A DNA stretch of 64,000 bases, from assembly GCA_030549775.1 (NCBI GenBank), contig CM060177.1:66703638-66767637 (forward strand), written 5' to 3'. This document shows positions 25,075 to 37,155 of this stretch, piece by piece. The position numbers and the translations under genes were made by a program. This DNA is from Tamarix chinensis (lineage: Eukaryota; Streptophyta; Magnoliopsida; Caryophyllales; Tamaricaceae). The notes under the pieces are model-generated. The model made no database searches. It saw nothing but the letters and a program-made list of their open reading frames with translations, and had not been told where the DNA came from. Every line of letters starts with the position of its first letter. Positions within the stretch are counted from its first letter, which is position 1.

Positions 25075-25370
25075 TGATGGGTTCATATTATATGGAATTA
25101 TTTGACATATGTTAACCCAAATTTATATATTTATTATGATTAGTTAACCTTTTTCTATAAGTTTTTTCTATTGGCCTAGTTTTGCAGAAAAGATAAAATC
25201 AAGACAATTTAGGTTGGGAACTAAGGTAAAGAAGCACAATATGAAAAGTAAACTTGGATTCATGAAAATATAGATGTACCTGTAACACCCCAAAATTTAC
25301 AACTGAAAATTTTCGTTTGCAGAGTTAAATGCGAAAGCTAAAACAATAATAACAAAGGGTGTTACCACCA

Positions 25371-25415
25371 CACTTGGTACAAGTCTGGTTTCCTCTACCA
25401 TTCTCATAACAAGTG
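25371..25415 (-). other. Degenerate terminal hairpin of A5
   Basis: CACTTGGTAC (25371-25380) and CATAACAAGTG (25405-25415) keep the position and the outer part of the hairpin seen in A1-A4, but several pairs are lost. Confidence 0.5.
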
Positions 25416-25801
25416 CTAAGGCTAAAATCATTATTCCACTTAAATTAATATCATGATTACAAAAATCAGAATAGAGAGAATGTTAGATAAATACTGCTAA
25501 TTAAAAACAACATTAGTAGTTTACAAAACTCAAGAGAGAAAATACAGGACGATATGAGGGTCTGAATACAACCGGAAATAAGATAGTAAAAGAAACACCA
25601 GATAGTCCTATGCTCCCAAATATGAACTATTAGCATTTGACTGAGCTCAAAGGCTGACCTGCAAAGTCCACTGCCCATTGAATAAGTAGGGTCCCACGAA
25701 ATGAACCATTTAGTACTATAGTACTGAGCAATCCTTTATACTAAACTAATATGATAAATCAGCATGGAACACATGCAAGGCATATAATTAACATGGTATA
25801 A

Positions 25802-25802
<1 letters not shown>

Positions 25803-25833
<31 letters not shown>
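25803..25833 (+). repeat. (AC)n microsatellite
   Basis: About 15 AC units are followed by ATATAT, inside A5. Confidence 0.95.
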
Positions 25834-25838
<5 letters not shown>

Positions 25839-26034
25839 GTATAAGATGATTGAGATACAATAATCACGTAGATAATCAAATTCCATCAAGTTCACGTACT
25901 ACTCATATTCATTCATCTAAAATAATTGAACTTATTAATGAACATATTAGAAATAGTCTCTGAAGCAATAATTAAGACCCAACTTTAGCATAAATCATGT
26001 CTCAGCATAAATCCCAACCAATCATGTACATCAC

Positions 26035-26375
26035 AGGTATGTTCACAGGTATAATTTACTAAGATTCATATCATTCCAGGTATACTTACAGGTACAACAT
26101 AATAAATCCATAACATCACAAGTAAACTTACAAGTACAGCATAATAAGATCCATAATATCACAGGTATACTCATAGACATAAAACCAACACAGGTAGGCA
26201 CGAAGGATGCTACCAAATCCACACGTAAGCACAAAGGCTGCTACCAAAACCACAAAAAATCATAGATAGGCACGAAGGCTACTATCGAAACCACAGGTAG
26301 GCACAAAGGCTACTATCAAAACCTCATGTAGGCACGAAGGCTGGTACTGAAACCACAGGTAGGCACAAAGGCTAC
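26035..26375 (-). repeat. Minisatellite of A5
   Basis: Two neighbouring unit types are present: TATCACAGGTATACTTACAG (26035-26185) and CACAGGTAGGCACAAAGGCT-ACTACCAAAAC (26185-26375), each repeated five or more times with a 28-32-bp period. Confidence 0.85.
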
Positions 26376-27779
26376 TACCAAACAATCCAATAATCCAATA
26401 ATCATTATTTCCATCAAATCATATTATTTTCATTTTTATTTACTTTCTCGAAGGGAGATCAATCAATCTGAAGACATAAAGGTACTCTAGTCATACCGGT
26501 GCATCAAGGTAACACAATATCCTACCGATTATCAACCCAAGGACTCAAAGGTACCCTAGTCGCACTGGTACACAAAGGTAACATAGTACCCTACCGACAA
26601 GGACACCTAATACATAAGTATGCATGCCCCTATTAGTCCGCAGAACAAAACAGAGTAAGATGTAGGGTCTGACTGGGGCACTAAGGCACACAAAAATCCA
26701 ATATCAACTGTGGGCTAAACCACATCCTTAGAGTAGCAACCCCTAGGAGCCACCATTCCCAATCTCGATGTCTTTCACTTTAAATATTAGTATTTTATTA
26801 AGGTGACCACAAAATCGCATACAATACAGATAAATCCAATTTCCATACTTAACCATTTTTCTTTATTTTTAATCGTTTGTGACAACCATAATCAAGGTCA
26901 ACATTGAAGCCAACATTAAAATATACTAAGGCCATCATTGTCTCAATCATTCACATCTGGACCCTTTGGTTTAAAAAGACCAAAATACCCTTAAGACCAA
27001 CATTTTCATATTATCATCTATTTAAATACTAATTCCATTTTAATTTATTCACTTGTCATGAAAAGGCTAAAACACCATAAATAGATTATTTATTACACGA
27101 TTTAAATTATCAAGTATGTCAAACGACCATTTTGCCCTTATACATCATTTTGCACATAATCCTTTTTCACACCTTTAATCCATCCAAAACACATACTCAC
27201 ATACTCAACAACAGCTAATACATATTATACATGGTTTTCAAGACAAATATCATAATACATAAAAATAACTAAATTACCCATAGGGCACACATCCATAATT
27301 ATATATAAGCATACTCAGCCTATTATTTTATACATAATTATCATATAAATTATTTATCCATCATTAGAATCATTTTAATCATACTTTCGTACCCGACATA
27401 ATTTATATAAGATAACATGCTCATTTTATCCATTTTTATGATAATAATAATTAACACATGATTATAATATAACAAATCATATTTAACATATTTCATACAC
27501 CGTAAATCCTAATGTGCTACCATGCAATATTTACAATTTTAGTAAGGTATAACGGTTACCTGAATTCCAGTAAAAACATTAAAATAATGGTATCTTACTA
27601 AAGTGATTAGATCTCGCTAATCAACCTTTCATACCTAAAAATAATATCAAAATTACCTAATTAATATATATCAGGTAAAATAATAATTATAATATAAAAA
27701 TATTTATTTTTCAAAAATTACCAAAATACCCTTACATTTAATATATATACCAAACTATTATTAAAAATCAAAACACTCA

Positions 27780-29110
27780 CTCACACTGCCTGCGCATAGT
27801 GTGAGTAATGCACGAAACAGGGGAGGGCTATAAGGGCTGGTTGAGGTGGTTGGCCGGGTGAGCTGGTCGGTTGCATAGGTGGCGTTGGCAGTTGTGGTCA
27901 GTGGGTGGAATTTTGCTCATGGCTATTAGGATGGTTGGGGCTGGACGACTAAGAAACCAAAAAGGAGCTGAAAGAAGAGAGGGAGTAATGGGTGGTCATT
28001 CGGTGGTGGCTGGGTGCTAGGAGGCAGGGTGGCAGTTGGTCGAGGGTGGTTGGGCTTGCACGGTTGGTGTGGGCTAGTGCTACGGGTGGTGGAGATTGGT
28101 TGCTGCAAGCTGAGGTCAGGGGTAATGGAGGTGTTGCGGTGGTGTGAGCAAGAAAGCTGGGGATCGAAGGGGCAAAAAAGGAAGGGATAGGGTTGCATGC
28201 GATGGGCTGTTTGGTTGGGGGTAGCAGCTGACGTGTGTGGCGTTGGGTTGGGTGTTGCAGCTCCTGGTGGTCGTAGGAGAATGAGAAAGGAGAGGAAAAG
28301 GGTAGTGGTGGAGTTGTGGTTGTTGGGTGATGCAGGAGGAGCATAATGGTAGTGGGCTAGAGCTGCAAGGGTGGTAGGTGGTTGCTGCAGGGAGTGGAAG
28401 GGTGCAAGAGGAGGGGAGTTAGACGCTGAGAGGGGTGACAGGTCGAACAAGTCTATAAACAATGGTAGAGTTGATGGGCTAGGTTCGGTGGGAGAAAAAT
28501 AGGGGCTATGGGGGCCGAACGAGGAAGGGTGTTGCTAGTAGGTGGAAAAAAATGGAGGGGAGTAGGGAGTATACGTATGTGTGTGTGTGTGTGCATGCAG
28601 AGAAGGGGTTTTTCGGGTGTGTTGGGAATGGTCGGTGTGGGCTGGTTAGTGTAGATGGTGGTCAAAGGCTAGATCAATGGGTTGGTTGCGCAGGCTGAGA
28701 TGGTGCAGTTGGTGGCAATGGGGTGGGGAGATCGGCCACGTCATATGGTTGGGGGCTGGGTGTAGGTGTGGGGCAAGAAGAAAGTTGGGAGGCTTCGGCT
28801 GCGATGCTGGGAAAGATAGTACTTCGGGGTGTTGTGTCGTGAGGGAGTTTGAGGTGTTGAGTGCGTGTATATGCATAATACAAGGGAGAAAGGGCTTGTT
28901 TGGTTGGAAAATCGAACGAAATAGGGAGAGGGGAGCTAAGGCTGGGTTTGGCTCGGGGATGTTTATTAAGGGAGTTGTGCGTGTGTGTAGCGTGTATATG
29001 TGTGCATAGTGTAGAATGGGTGGTAGGGTGTATGTGAAAATGCAGAGGTGAGGCGTGTATATGTATATAAGGCAGAGGATGGGTTAGTCAGAAAATGAGG
29101 GAAATAGAAA
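27780..29110 (-). repeat. Pyrimidine-rich leader of A5
   Basis: The plus strand is G-rich with GGTGG, TTGGG and TGTGTG runs. Several overlapping 60-180-codon frames are open, as in other A-type leaders, with His/Pro/Ser/Thr-rich translations and no recognisable domain. Confidence 0.7.
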
Positions 29111-30931
29111 AATATTCGGAAAATATATTTGGGCATAGTAGAGGGTAGAGTAGGAGATAAAATAATAGGATAAGATAAAAAATTGATTTATTTAATTTTA
29201 GATTTAATTTGGATAGATTAAAGTATCACGTATAAAAATAGTTTGGGAAAAATTATCCGAATTTGGGTAAGCTTAAAAAGGGTCAGAAAAAATAAAATAA
29301 TCGGGAATAATTTTAGGAATTTATTTCGGATTACGGGTCATAGTTATTAATAAAATAATTAGGATAAGATTTACAGATAAAAACTAAGATTAAAATAAAT
29401 AGTCAGTTTCTATCAATTTTGTAACCTGATTATTTTTATATATATAAACCGTCGAAATATTATAAAAAATAATAACACTTTTAAAATTAAACCCCATAAA
29501 ATAATAATTATAGCTAATCATACTATTATTAATTTATAATTATGGTTTTTAAAAAATGGGGTGTTACAGTACCATCATACAAGACCCTAAAAGAGAAGCT
29601 TTTAAGATAAAATTCAAGAGAAGATGATGAGTCGATAGGAAATATGGGGTGTTTATTCATGGAAATATGACTCGTATATCCTTATTTCTACTCTCATGTG
29701 CTCCATTAATTCATCTCACGTGCATTATGTTAAAGAAAAAATATGCCTACCCCGTATTTACCAATACATACTATATTATTTCCATATGTTAGGTCTGATT
29801 TATATGACCATCTATCTATATATATAATATATATTAGGTCAAATAGATCAGGGAAAAACACCGCTATCTGAACTTTGATTTCATTTTTATTATTTCTAAA
29901 ATACTGAGTTATTTTGTTAGATTTAGTAGTTAGTTAGCAAAATTAAAGGATTAGAGATCATAAGGAGTTTGTGGTTCTGAAATATCCCAAGTTCTTTCTT
30001 TCCTTGGTTTTATTTATTTGTTTTGTGTAATTTTTTATATTAGTTTAATTAATTGTGTTTGTTATTTTGTTTATTTAATTTAAACATTGTTACTTTTTTT
30101 CTCTATGTTTTTAAAGGTATAGTATATATGTGTTTAGAATCTACATTTTGTAGTTTTATTAATATGCTAAGCTAGATTAGTGTGGAGTAAGAGGAAAATT
30201 TGAAGGTTATGGGATAATTAATCATGAGATGTGAAGTGGACTTAAGTATTATGTGTATTTTTGGTTCAATAAATAAATTGAGGTTAATGATCACAAATCT
30301 AAGATTAGGACTTTTGTATATAGATTGGACACCTAGTTAAGTTGAATACTAATGAGATGTTAGGAAAATATAGTTAATTTATAATTTTTAACGTATACAT
30401 CTGCAAGTAGCAAATAGGTTGGTTAATTTCTAAAGAAAGATATTAATTTAATCTATGTTCATTAATATTTAGAAATACATAATTCAAGCATACTATAATT
30501 ATGGTTCTAGTTAGCTGCTCCTTAATCATTAATGCTACCATTAATTAAATAAAGAGATCTTATCCTAAGTAATTAATTGGTCGGAAAATAACTCATAAGT
30601 AGACCTTAGTTTATTTGCATAATGAGATGCTAGGAAGCTGATGCGTGCAAGCTTTTATTGATTAACATTAGAGATACTTCATTAACATTTTATTTGACCA
30701 ATACTAAATATCTCCTCTAATCCCTATTATCCCATTATCATTAGTTAGTTATTGTATTAATTTATTTTTTTTTATTTGTTATTAGTTTTCCTTATGTGAT
30801 AACTGAGGAATTTATATGATAATAGAAATTTATGAATTATATTATAGTCTTTATGGGATCGACCTCTACTAACTCTTACTATTTGGGTTTGTATTTGAGG
30901 TTCAATTTAGCACGTCTATAATAGTACATCA

Positions 30932-31385
30932 GGATTGGTTATGATGATTTTTGAAACTCCTAATCCATATGCTACAAGTTATATATAGATACTATAAAAA
31001 ATGATTACAAAATAAGACCTCCATAGATCCCCTAAAATATCTAAATGCATAGAATAAGGCAAACAAAAATTATAGAAATACATTAAAAAAAAGGGCAAGG
31101 CCACAAAACCCTAATCCATTATGGACCTACATAAGATCTTTAGGTGTCCACAATCTCAAGTACTAAGCCCGACACAAGGTAGGCCACTACTGGCCATCCT
31201 CAAAAACCTACACATAGCATTCTACTCATGCGATTAACCATTTGACCGAACAAACGGGTACATTATTACACTACATACTAGGTAAGCCTAGTTAATTTCT
31301 AATTGAAAATCACAAGCACACAAGACTAAGAATTAAAAGGGAAAACATGCAAAAACATCAATCATGCTCATTCCATACCAATTAG
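30932..31385 (-). mobile_element. C2 LTR, first segment
   Basis: From about 31020 it matches 20440-20690 and 48240-48600 (GGCCATCCTCAAAAACCTAC, CATACTA.GTAAGCC). Its own start is missing; the first 90 bp after E1 are unassigned. It ends at the ATTAG duplication before A2. Confidence 0.6.
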
Positions 31386-32406
31386 TGAAATGCCCCGAAA
31401 ATTTCTAATTTTATAAACTACATACAAAGGATATTTATTATAAGAATTATTTAAATAAATTGTTTTTAAATTGAATTAATTATGGAAAATCAAGAAGAAA
31501 TTTATAAGTATTTTTATTAGAAAAGAATTTGGGTATTTTAGCTAATTAAGCATTTTATTTTGAAAATAAATTAAATAAATTATTTTATTTAAAATAAGAA
31601 GTAGAAAATAGTTTCAAATTAATATTAATTTTATAAATAATTTAATTAGAGAAAATTAGGATGTTTTGCTAATTAAAAAGGAATTTATGGAAAATCTTTT
31701 AAAAATCCTAATTTAGCCTAAAAAAGGATTTAAATATTATTTTATTCAAATATTATCATTTTTAAATATCCCAAATATTCTAATTAATTTAATTAAGCCA
31801 ACCCACTATTTTTATTTTTCCTTTTTCCTTATTCCTTTTCTTTTTCTTTTTCTTCTTCTTTTCTTTTTCTTTTCCTTCTTCTCCCCGAACTGGGCCAGCC
31901 CGGCAGCCCAGTCTTCCTCTTCTTCTTCCTTCGGCCCAGCCCGTGCCGCGCGTCCTCCTACCACCGTCCCTCGCAGCACTCCGTTTTAAGCTCTTTCATT
32001 CTTCAAATGCGTCGTCCCATTTAAGTCAGCCTCCCTCGCGTCGAATCGGCCGGTCTCCTTCCTTTTCTTTTCTTTCTTCCCTGAGCCGCCCGGCCTCTAC
32101 CTTCTTCTTCTTTTCCCCAGCCCCAACGCTGCCGCCACCTACCTGCAACTCCCACCCCCGAAAATGTCGGCGCTGGCTACGAGAACTCTGACCAGACGAG
32201 TCATCTCTATTCTTCTCCCTCTCGACCCGCACATGAGCATGGAATAATCAATTATCCTTAACTCTCGCTCATTCTCTCTCTCTGGCTTCGCGAACCTTCG
32301 ACCCAACCCAAGCAATCGCTGGCCGATTTCTGACGCCGGCCACCCAAACCCTATCACCCAAACCCATTCTGACGACCTCCAAAACCCTATTAAACCATCT
32401 AAACTC

Positions 32407-32415
32407 TATAAATAG
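32407..32415 (+). promoter_or_regulatory. TATA box of A2
   Basis: TATAAATAG lies 468 bp upstream of the donor-like site; the same distance in A3 is 469 bp (TATAAAAA at 49818). This is the expected place of an LTR promoter. Confidence 0.6.
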
Positions 32416-32874
32416 CTTAGTTGTGGACATTTTTGGAGCTTCTTCTTTCTCGAAACCCTAAGTGGGAACCGCCCGCCACCGCCCCTTTAGACACCTCGTT
32501 CTCCGCCGTTAGCTAGTCTCGCCGCCTCTTCTCCATCTTAATCTCTTCCCTGTAACACCTTCTAATTAACTAAACCATCTACGACCTTCAATTCACCTTG
32601 TACAAGCGTCCATAATTGTGCAAAGTTGGCTAGTCCTCTCGCCAGAAAATTCCACCCCGAAACATTAAACCACCATCCACCACCACATCCGCCGCTTTTA
32701 CCACCATATAAACCACCCAATATCTCCTTTTAAGTCTCCTACACCGAACCATAAGCTTATTTTATTTTTCACCTTTTCCCTTCCCTCTTTTCCTTCTCTT
32801 TTACCCCTCTTAGATTCATTTTCCAGCCACCTCCGGGAACCATCGCCGGTTCCACCTTCATCCTCCAACTCAAG

Positions 32875-33032
32875 GTGATGCCATAGACATTTAAAATACT
32901 TTATTTCGAATTATTTATAATTATTCTAATTTTAGCCAAAATTTTAGTATTAATTCAACTTTAATTATTATTATTATAATTATTATTATTAGTAATATTG
33001 ACTATATTCTAATTTCTAAATTTTGTTTACAG
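32875..33032 (+). other. Intron-like segment in A2
   Basis: CTCAAG|GTGATGCC at the left and TTCTAATTTCTAAATTTTG ... TTTACAG|GTCTGG at the right form a 158-bp GT-AG unit with a CTAAT branch-like motif and T-rich tract. A3 has the same arrangement over 143 bp. Confidence 0.5.
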
Positions 33033-33766
33033 GTCTGGAAGTATTATTTAGTAAGATACAGTAATTATCTCGGCCTTTACCTATTTGCTTAGATTTTTAC
33101 ATAATTGATGTTATTATTAATAATATTTATAATAATATTATTATTAGTATAATTACTTGGTTGATACTGTGATTATTACTGGAAGAACAAAGGCCTTAAA
33201 TTTTAATTAAGCCTCAAATTTATTAATTTTATTAACATTAGTAACATTTTTCAACATTATTTTAATTATATTATCATTATTACCTTTATTAAAATATAAT
33301 ATAAGTATATATACATTATTAATTTTATTATCGCAATTCTAAATAGTATTATTTTTAGCATTGTGGGAGGGTTAGAAATCCAACTTTTAATTTTAAGAAT
33401 TTTGATATCATTAATATCTAATATTCTATTTATAAAAAGTATGATTAATATTGTTGTACTTTATTTATATTACTAATTATTTTTATTACTATTATTCTTA
33501 TTATTGTTATTATTATCATCATCATAGTTATGATATTATTAAATCTATTTTGGGAGAAGGGTAGAAACCCTTAGTTTATCACCTTTTCAAAAGAAAATAA
33601 GTGAATTAATTATATTAGTTCCTATAGTTAATTATTGAATAGTAAAATGTCATCCTAAAACCAAACCTCGAAATAAGTTAGAATTATATAAGAGAGTCTA
33701 ATTCTAGTATGCTTTGATATAATAGGAACCCAATAAAATCCCTCAAGTGGAATAGGAGCGTGCACC

Positions 33767-33791
33767 AAGACCGGTGACGTTTTAGGTAAGG
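33767..33791 (+). promoter_or_regulatory. Conserved donor-like block in A2
   Basis: AAGACCGGTGACGTTTTAG is followed by GTAAGG, nearly identical to A1 and A3. It lies 754 bp after the acceptor-like site of the upstream intron-like segment. Confidence 0.45.
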
Positions 33792-34089
33792 AGTGCTAAG
33801 GCCTTTTATGTGCTTATGTGTATTATGTGTTTCGCATGCTATGTATCCTATATTTATTATCATTAATTATTTTATATGTGGTATGACATGGAGTTGAAGT
33901 ATGTTGTGCATGGCATGTGTATTATTTATGTATGATGATATGTGTTGTGACCTTGTAAGACATGCATGAGAGGATGTCGGTGTGGTTTGTGTGAGAGGAA
34001 GGATGAAAAAGGAGGATGGGGAAAGAATTTGATTAAGGGAAGTGAGTTAACCTAATTTTATGGTTTTATAAGGAATAATCTAATGTATG

Positions 34090-34760
34090 ATTTTATGTGT
34101 GGAAGAGCAGAATTTAAGGTTTGTTTGGGAGAATCTAATTTAGGATGTTATTTGGGAGACGGTAGTTTATGATGTTATATGGGAGATTCGAATTTATGGT
34201 TTATTTGGGAGAATTTAAATTAGGATGTTAATTGGGAGAAGGTAATTTATGAGGTTATATGGAATAATCGAATTTATGGTTGTTGGGAGAATCTAATTTT
34301 TTTTTTTGTTATTTGGGAAAATGTAATTTATGATATTATATAGGGGAATCTAATTTATGATTTGCTTGGGAGAATTCAATTTATGGTTTTCCTTGGGAGA
34401 TTCTAATTTATGATTTTATGTGGAAGAATCTTTATAGTTTGAATTTAGGGTTTGGTATGGAAGAATCTTTATGGTTTGAATTTAGGGTTTGGTATGGGAG
34501 AATCTTAGGTTTTGGTTGGATTAAGTTTATGGTTTTGTATGACACAATCTAGGGTTTGCCTGGTGGTATTAATGGATGTATGTTAGTATTAGGGTTTGTA
34601 TGATGATATTAAGGTTTGTATAGTGGTAATTATAGTTGTATTATGGTATTAGGATTTATATGGTGACACTGATGGTTGTATAGTGGTATTAGGGTTTGCA
34701 TGATTGAATTTAGGGTTTCACGTGGAATTTTAGGGTTTGCATGAAAAAGGTTCGAAGGTT
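34090..34760 (+). repeat. Degenerate minisatellite of A2
   Basis: Repeated TTTGGGAGAATCTAATTTA-type units of about 40-50 bp give way to TTAGGGTTTG.ATG units after about 34440. Confidence 0.75.
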
Positions 34761-35099
34761 TGCATGGGGAGATTAATGTCTGCATGGGTATTAAATTTAC
34801 GTATGGAAAGTTAATTTGGGATATAAGGAATGTAATGTAAGTGTTGTTTGGGTGTTTGAGCACTTGGGATGAAAAATAGCACGTGGGGCAAATTAAGGGT
34901 ATGGAGGAGACTGAATTATGGTTTGTTGTGGTTAATTGAGGTATATGGTGGTTGATTAGGGTTTTTGGTGTTATCATGTGTATATGGTGATTAAAGTGTA
35001 ATTATGATGTGTAAATATTTATGCATGTCTAGGATAAAAGTCTTTGAATAAGATACTTAAGTTATTAATCAAGTAAAGTGAAAGATGTTGAGTCGGGCC

Positions 35100-35430
35100 C
35101 AGACCGATCCACCGACATAATAGTGGCCAGGAACTGCAGTAACCTGGAGATCGATCCACCGGCTTAATAGTGGTAGGATATGTTACCCTAGTGACCGATC
35201 CACCAGCTAAAATAGTGGGGGATCCCGAGCTCAACGAACCAAACTATACATGTTGATAATAAGTGGGAAGACATTATCTACTTATAGTGGAACACCGTGC
35301 TATAAGGGGCCAGACCGATCCACCGGCATATAATAGTGGTAGGGCATGTACCCTAAGTGATCGATCCACCGGCTATAATAGTGGCCAGGAGCCAGAGTGC
35401 CCTGGAGACCGATCCACTGGCAAAATAGTG
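35100..35430 (+). repeat. Palindrome series of A2
   Basis: Six GATCCACCGG...ATAGTGG units are separated by AGGGCATGTACCCT or CAGGAGCC..AGTGCCCTGG spacers. Confidence 0.85.
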
Positions 35431-35979
35431 GGGTTCCCGTACTCGTATGGACTTGATAAAAAGTATGGTGTGAAATGAATTCTGATCAGAGATTAATTTA
35501 AAAATTAATCTAGTTTACAATCGGGCCTTGTACTCTTACTTGGATGGTCGTAAGCACCTTATGTCATTGTGTTGGTAATTATGCCCTTCTATGTTCTGCA
35601 TGATTTATGTGTTTGTGTGTTGGCCTTAGTGATCAAGTCACCTTACTCAATACTAGACCCGTACTGATACTACCTTGGTTGATGGGTCCTGTGATGATCC
35701 ACCGATGGTGGGGAGCGGACATCTTTTGCAGGTTTAAGATCAGAGACTGTTTTGCGGTGGCAGGCCTGACTTGAGTGAGTAGGCAATCTGGAATTTGATC
35801 CATCGGGTTTTATCTTGTTTAAATGTATTTCTATTTGGAAGTTACAAGTCTTATTTGAAACTTCAAGGGTATTGTAATTAACTCTTAATTTCTCGTACTC
35901 TGATTTTGTTGTATGATCTTTCGAATCCTTTTATGAATTGTTAATTTGAATTTAACGTAAATCTTTTCTTTAGCCTTAG

Positions 35980-36025
35980 CACTTGGTACTGGAACGGTTG
36001 GAGAGAACCGGTCTGGTACTAAGTG
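35980..36025 (+). other. Terminal hairpin of A2
   Basis: CACTTGGTACTGG (35980-35992) faces CTGGTACTAAGTG (36013-36025) with an inner ACGGT ... ACCGGT pair. Confidence 0.75.
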
Positions 36026-36119
36026 TGGCGGTAACATTCCCAGAATTCACAGGTTTTAAGTGTTTATATCTTAATTGCTTCCGTTTTAAAAAAAAATTAG
36101 TGAATTTTGGGGTGTTACA

Positions 36120-37155
36120 ATTAGATATATTTTCTCTACTATGGTCATAAAATACATCAGGATTTCATGCCATGTAAAGGCTTAGACAACTCGTAACTCA
36201 TCATTTTTACCAATAAAATATAGATATCATGGATATCAATGTATGAATGATAACATTATATTCCACGTCTATCTAGAATTTCTACTATCCACTCCTGGGA
36301 GTATTCCATTAGATCCATTTCCTAAGTTTCCATGATTCATTAAACAAGCCATTATTCCATTTTTTTCCTTTTTTTTATTTTCTATATCAAGTGATAAACT
36401 AATTACCACCTCATAGTCTCACACACCATAGAAACATATACAAAATAGAGGACATAAACATTAGCCAAAGCTAATAAATCACCTAAGTGATCAAACCCTT
36501 TTAGCATCAATGCCCCCTCATATAGCATTACTGTCTAGAGTAGATAAAGTATCGATATCTACTAGGATCCATCTTGAAGGTCTAGTTAGCTCATCGAGGA
36601 TCAAGTAATCTAGATCCATGTACATCTTGATTTTTTTTTAACTTTAAGTGATTAGTGTCTTAATCACTAAAGGTATGTTGTCATATAAGGCCCATATAAT
36701 AACCAAGAAACACATCCACATAAGCATTCTCCATCTTATCCATTTTTATCCTCCAAACCATGTGGTAGGATCTTTGTTAATTATTATTAAAGTCCAAATA
36801 AACCCATTAAGATAATCTATTTAGGCCAAGAATATAGATTACATCAACCCATTATAACATTAATGTATACACATTCTAGTTTTTCCCACTAAAACCTTCT
36901 AAAGGATTTTATAGAGAATGCCATAAATTATAAACCATTTAATCCAAACAATAGGTTAGTTAAATCATGCCACAATGTGTGTTATCATCATCATAAAATT
37001 ATATTATAGTATAATATAAAGTCTCAAATCATATATAGTTCAAAAGATATAAAAACAACATGTTTTTGCCAAACCGATAAATTGGTTTGGGCTAACCGGC
37101 TGATTGGTTTGGCTCGATTAAAGCCCATAGTTCCCTTAAATCAGTCAATTAGTAT
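36120..37155 (-). mobile_element. C2 LTR, second segment
   Basis: It continues C2 after A2 and parallels 20740-21120 and 23950-24640. Its right part carries AATTGGTTTGGGCTAACCGG-type motifs (37075-37150). It ends at the AGTAT duplication before B2. Confidence 0.65.

Larger units (their letters stand above)
25281..29568 (-). mobile_element. A5: complete 4.3-kb solo LTR nested in E1
   Basis: It starts TGTAACACCCCAAAATTT and ends ATGGGGTGTTACA, with an exact GTACC duplication (25276-25280 and 29569-29573). In native orientation it has a pyrimidine-rich leader (29100-27800), an AG|GTAACC donor-like site (complement of 27556-27561), a 30-32-bp minisatellite (26375-26035), palindrome remnants and a degenerate terminal hairpin (25415-25371). 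No coding domain is visible. Open frames at 27926-28883 are low-complexity. Confidence 0.9.
25075..30931 (+). mobile_element. E1: LTR split by A5
   Basis: It starts TGATGGGTTCATAT (25075), runs to 25280, and resumes at 29569-30931, ending GTACATCA. The flanks GGAGT (25070-25074) and GGATT (30932-30936) match at 4 of 5 positions. Without A5 it is about 1.56 kb. The interior matches E2 in order: TTTTGCAG.AAAAGATAAAA, the AATGCTACCATTAATT block, and the ATTGG.C(G)GAAAATAA block. No coding part is present, so it is probably a solo LTR. Confidence 0.65.
31386..36119 (+). mobile_element. A2: complete 4.7-kb solo LTR
   Basis: It starts TGAAATGCCCCGAAA and ends TTTTGGGGTGTTACA, with an exact ATTAG duplication (31381-31385 and 36120-36124). 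Parts in order: AT-rich start; C/T-rich leader (31810-32870); TATAAATAG (32407-32415); intron-like segment (32875-33032); donor-like AG|GTAAGG (33784-33791); a loose minisatellite of TTTGGGAGAATCTAATTT units (34090-34500) passing into TTAGGGTTTG.ATG units; palindrome series (35100-35430); terminal hairpin (35980-36025). The hairpin cluster of A1/A3 is largely lost here. No coding domain is present. Confidence 0.92.

Noticed and set aside
27926..28883. Frames of up to 178 codons on the minus strand
   Set aside because: Same type of leader, inside A5, which has exact duplicated flanks; no domain is recognisable.
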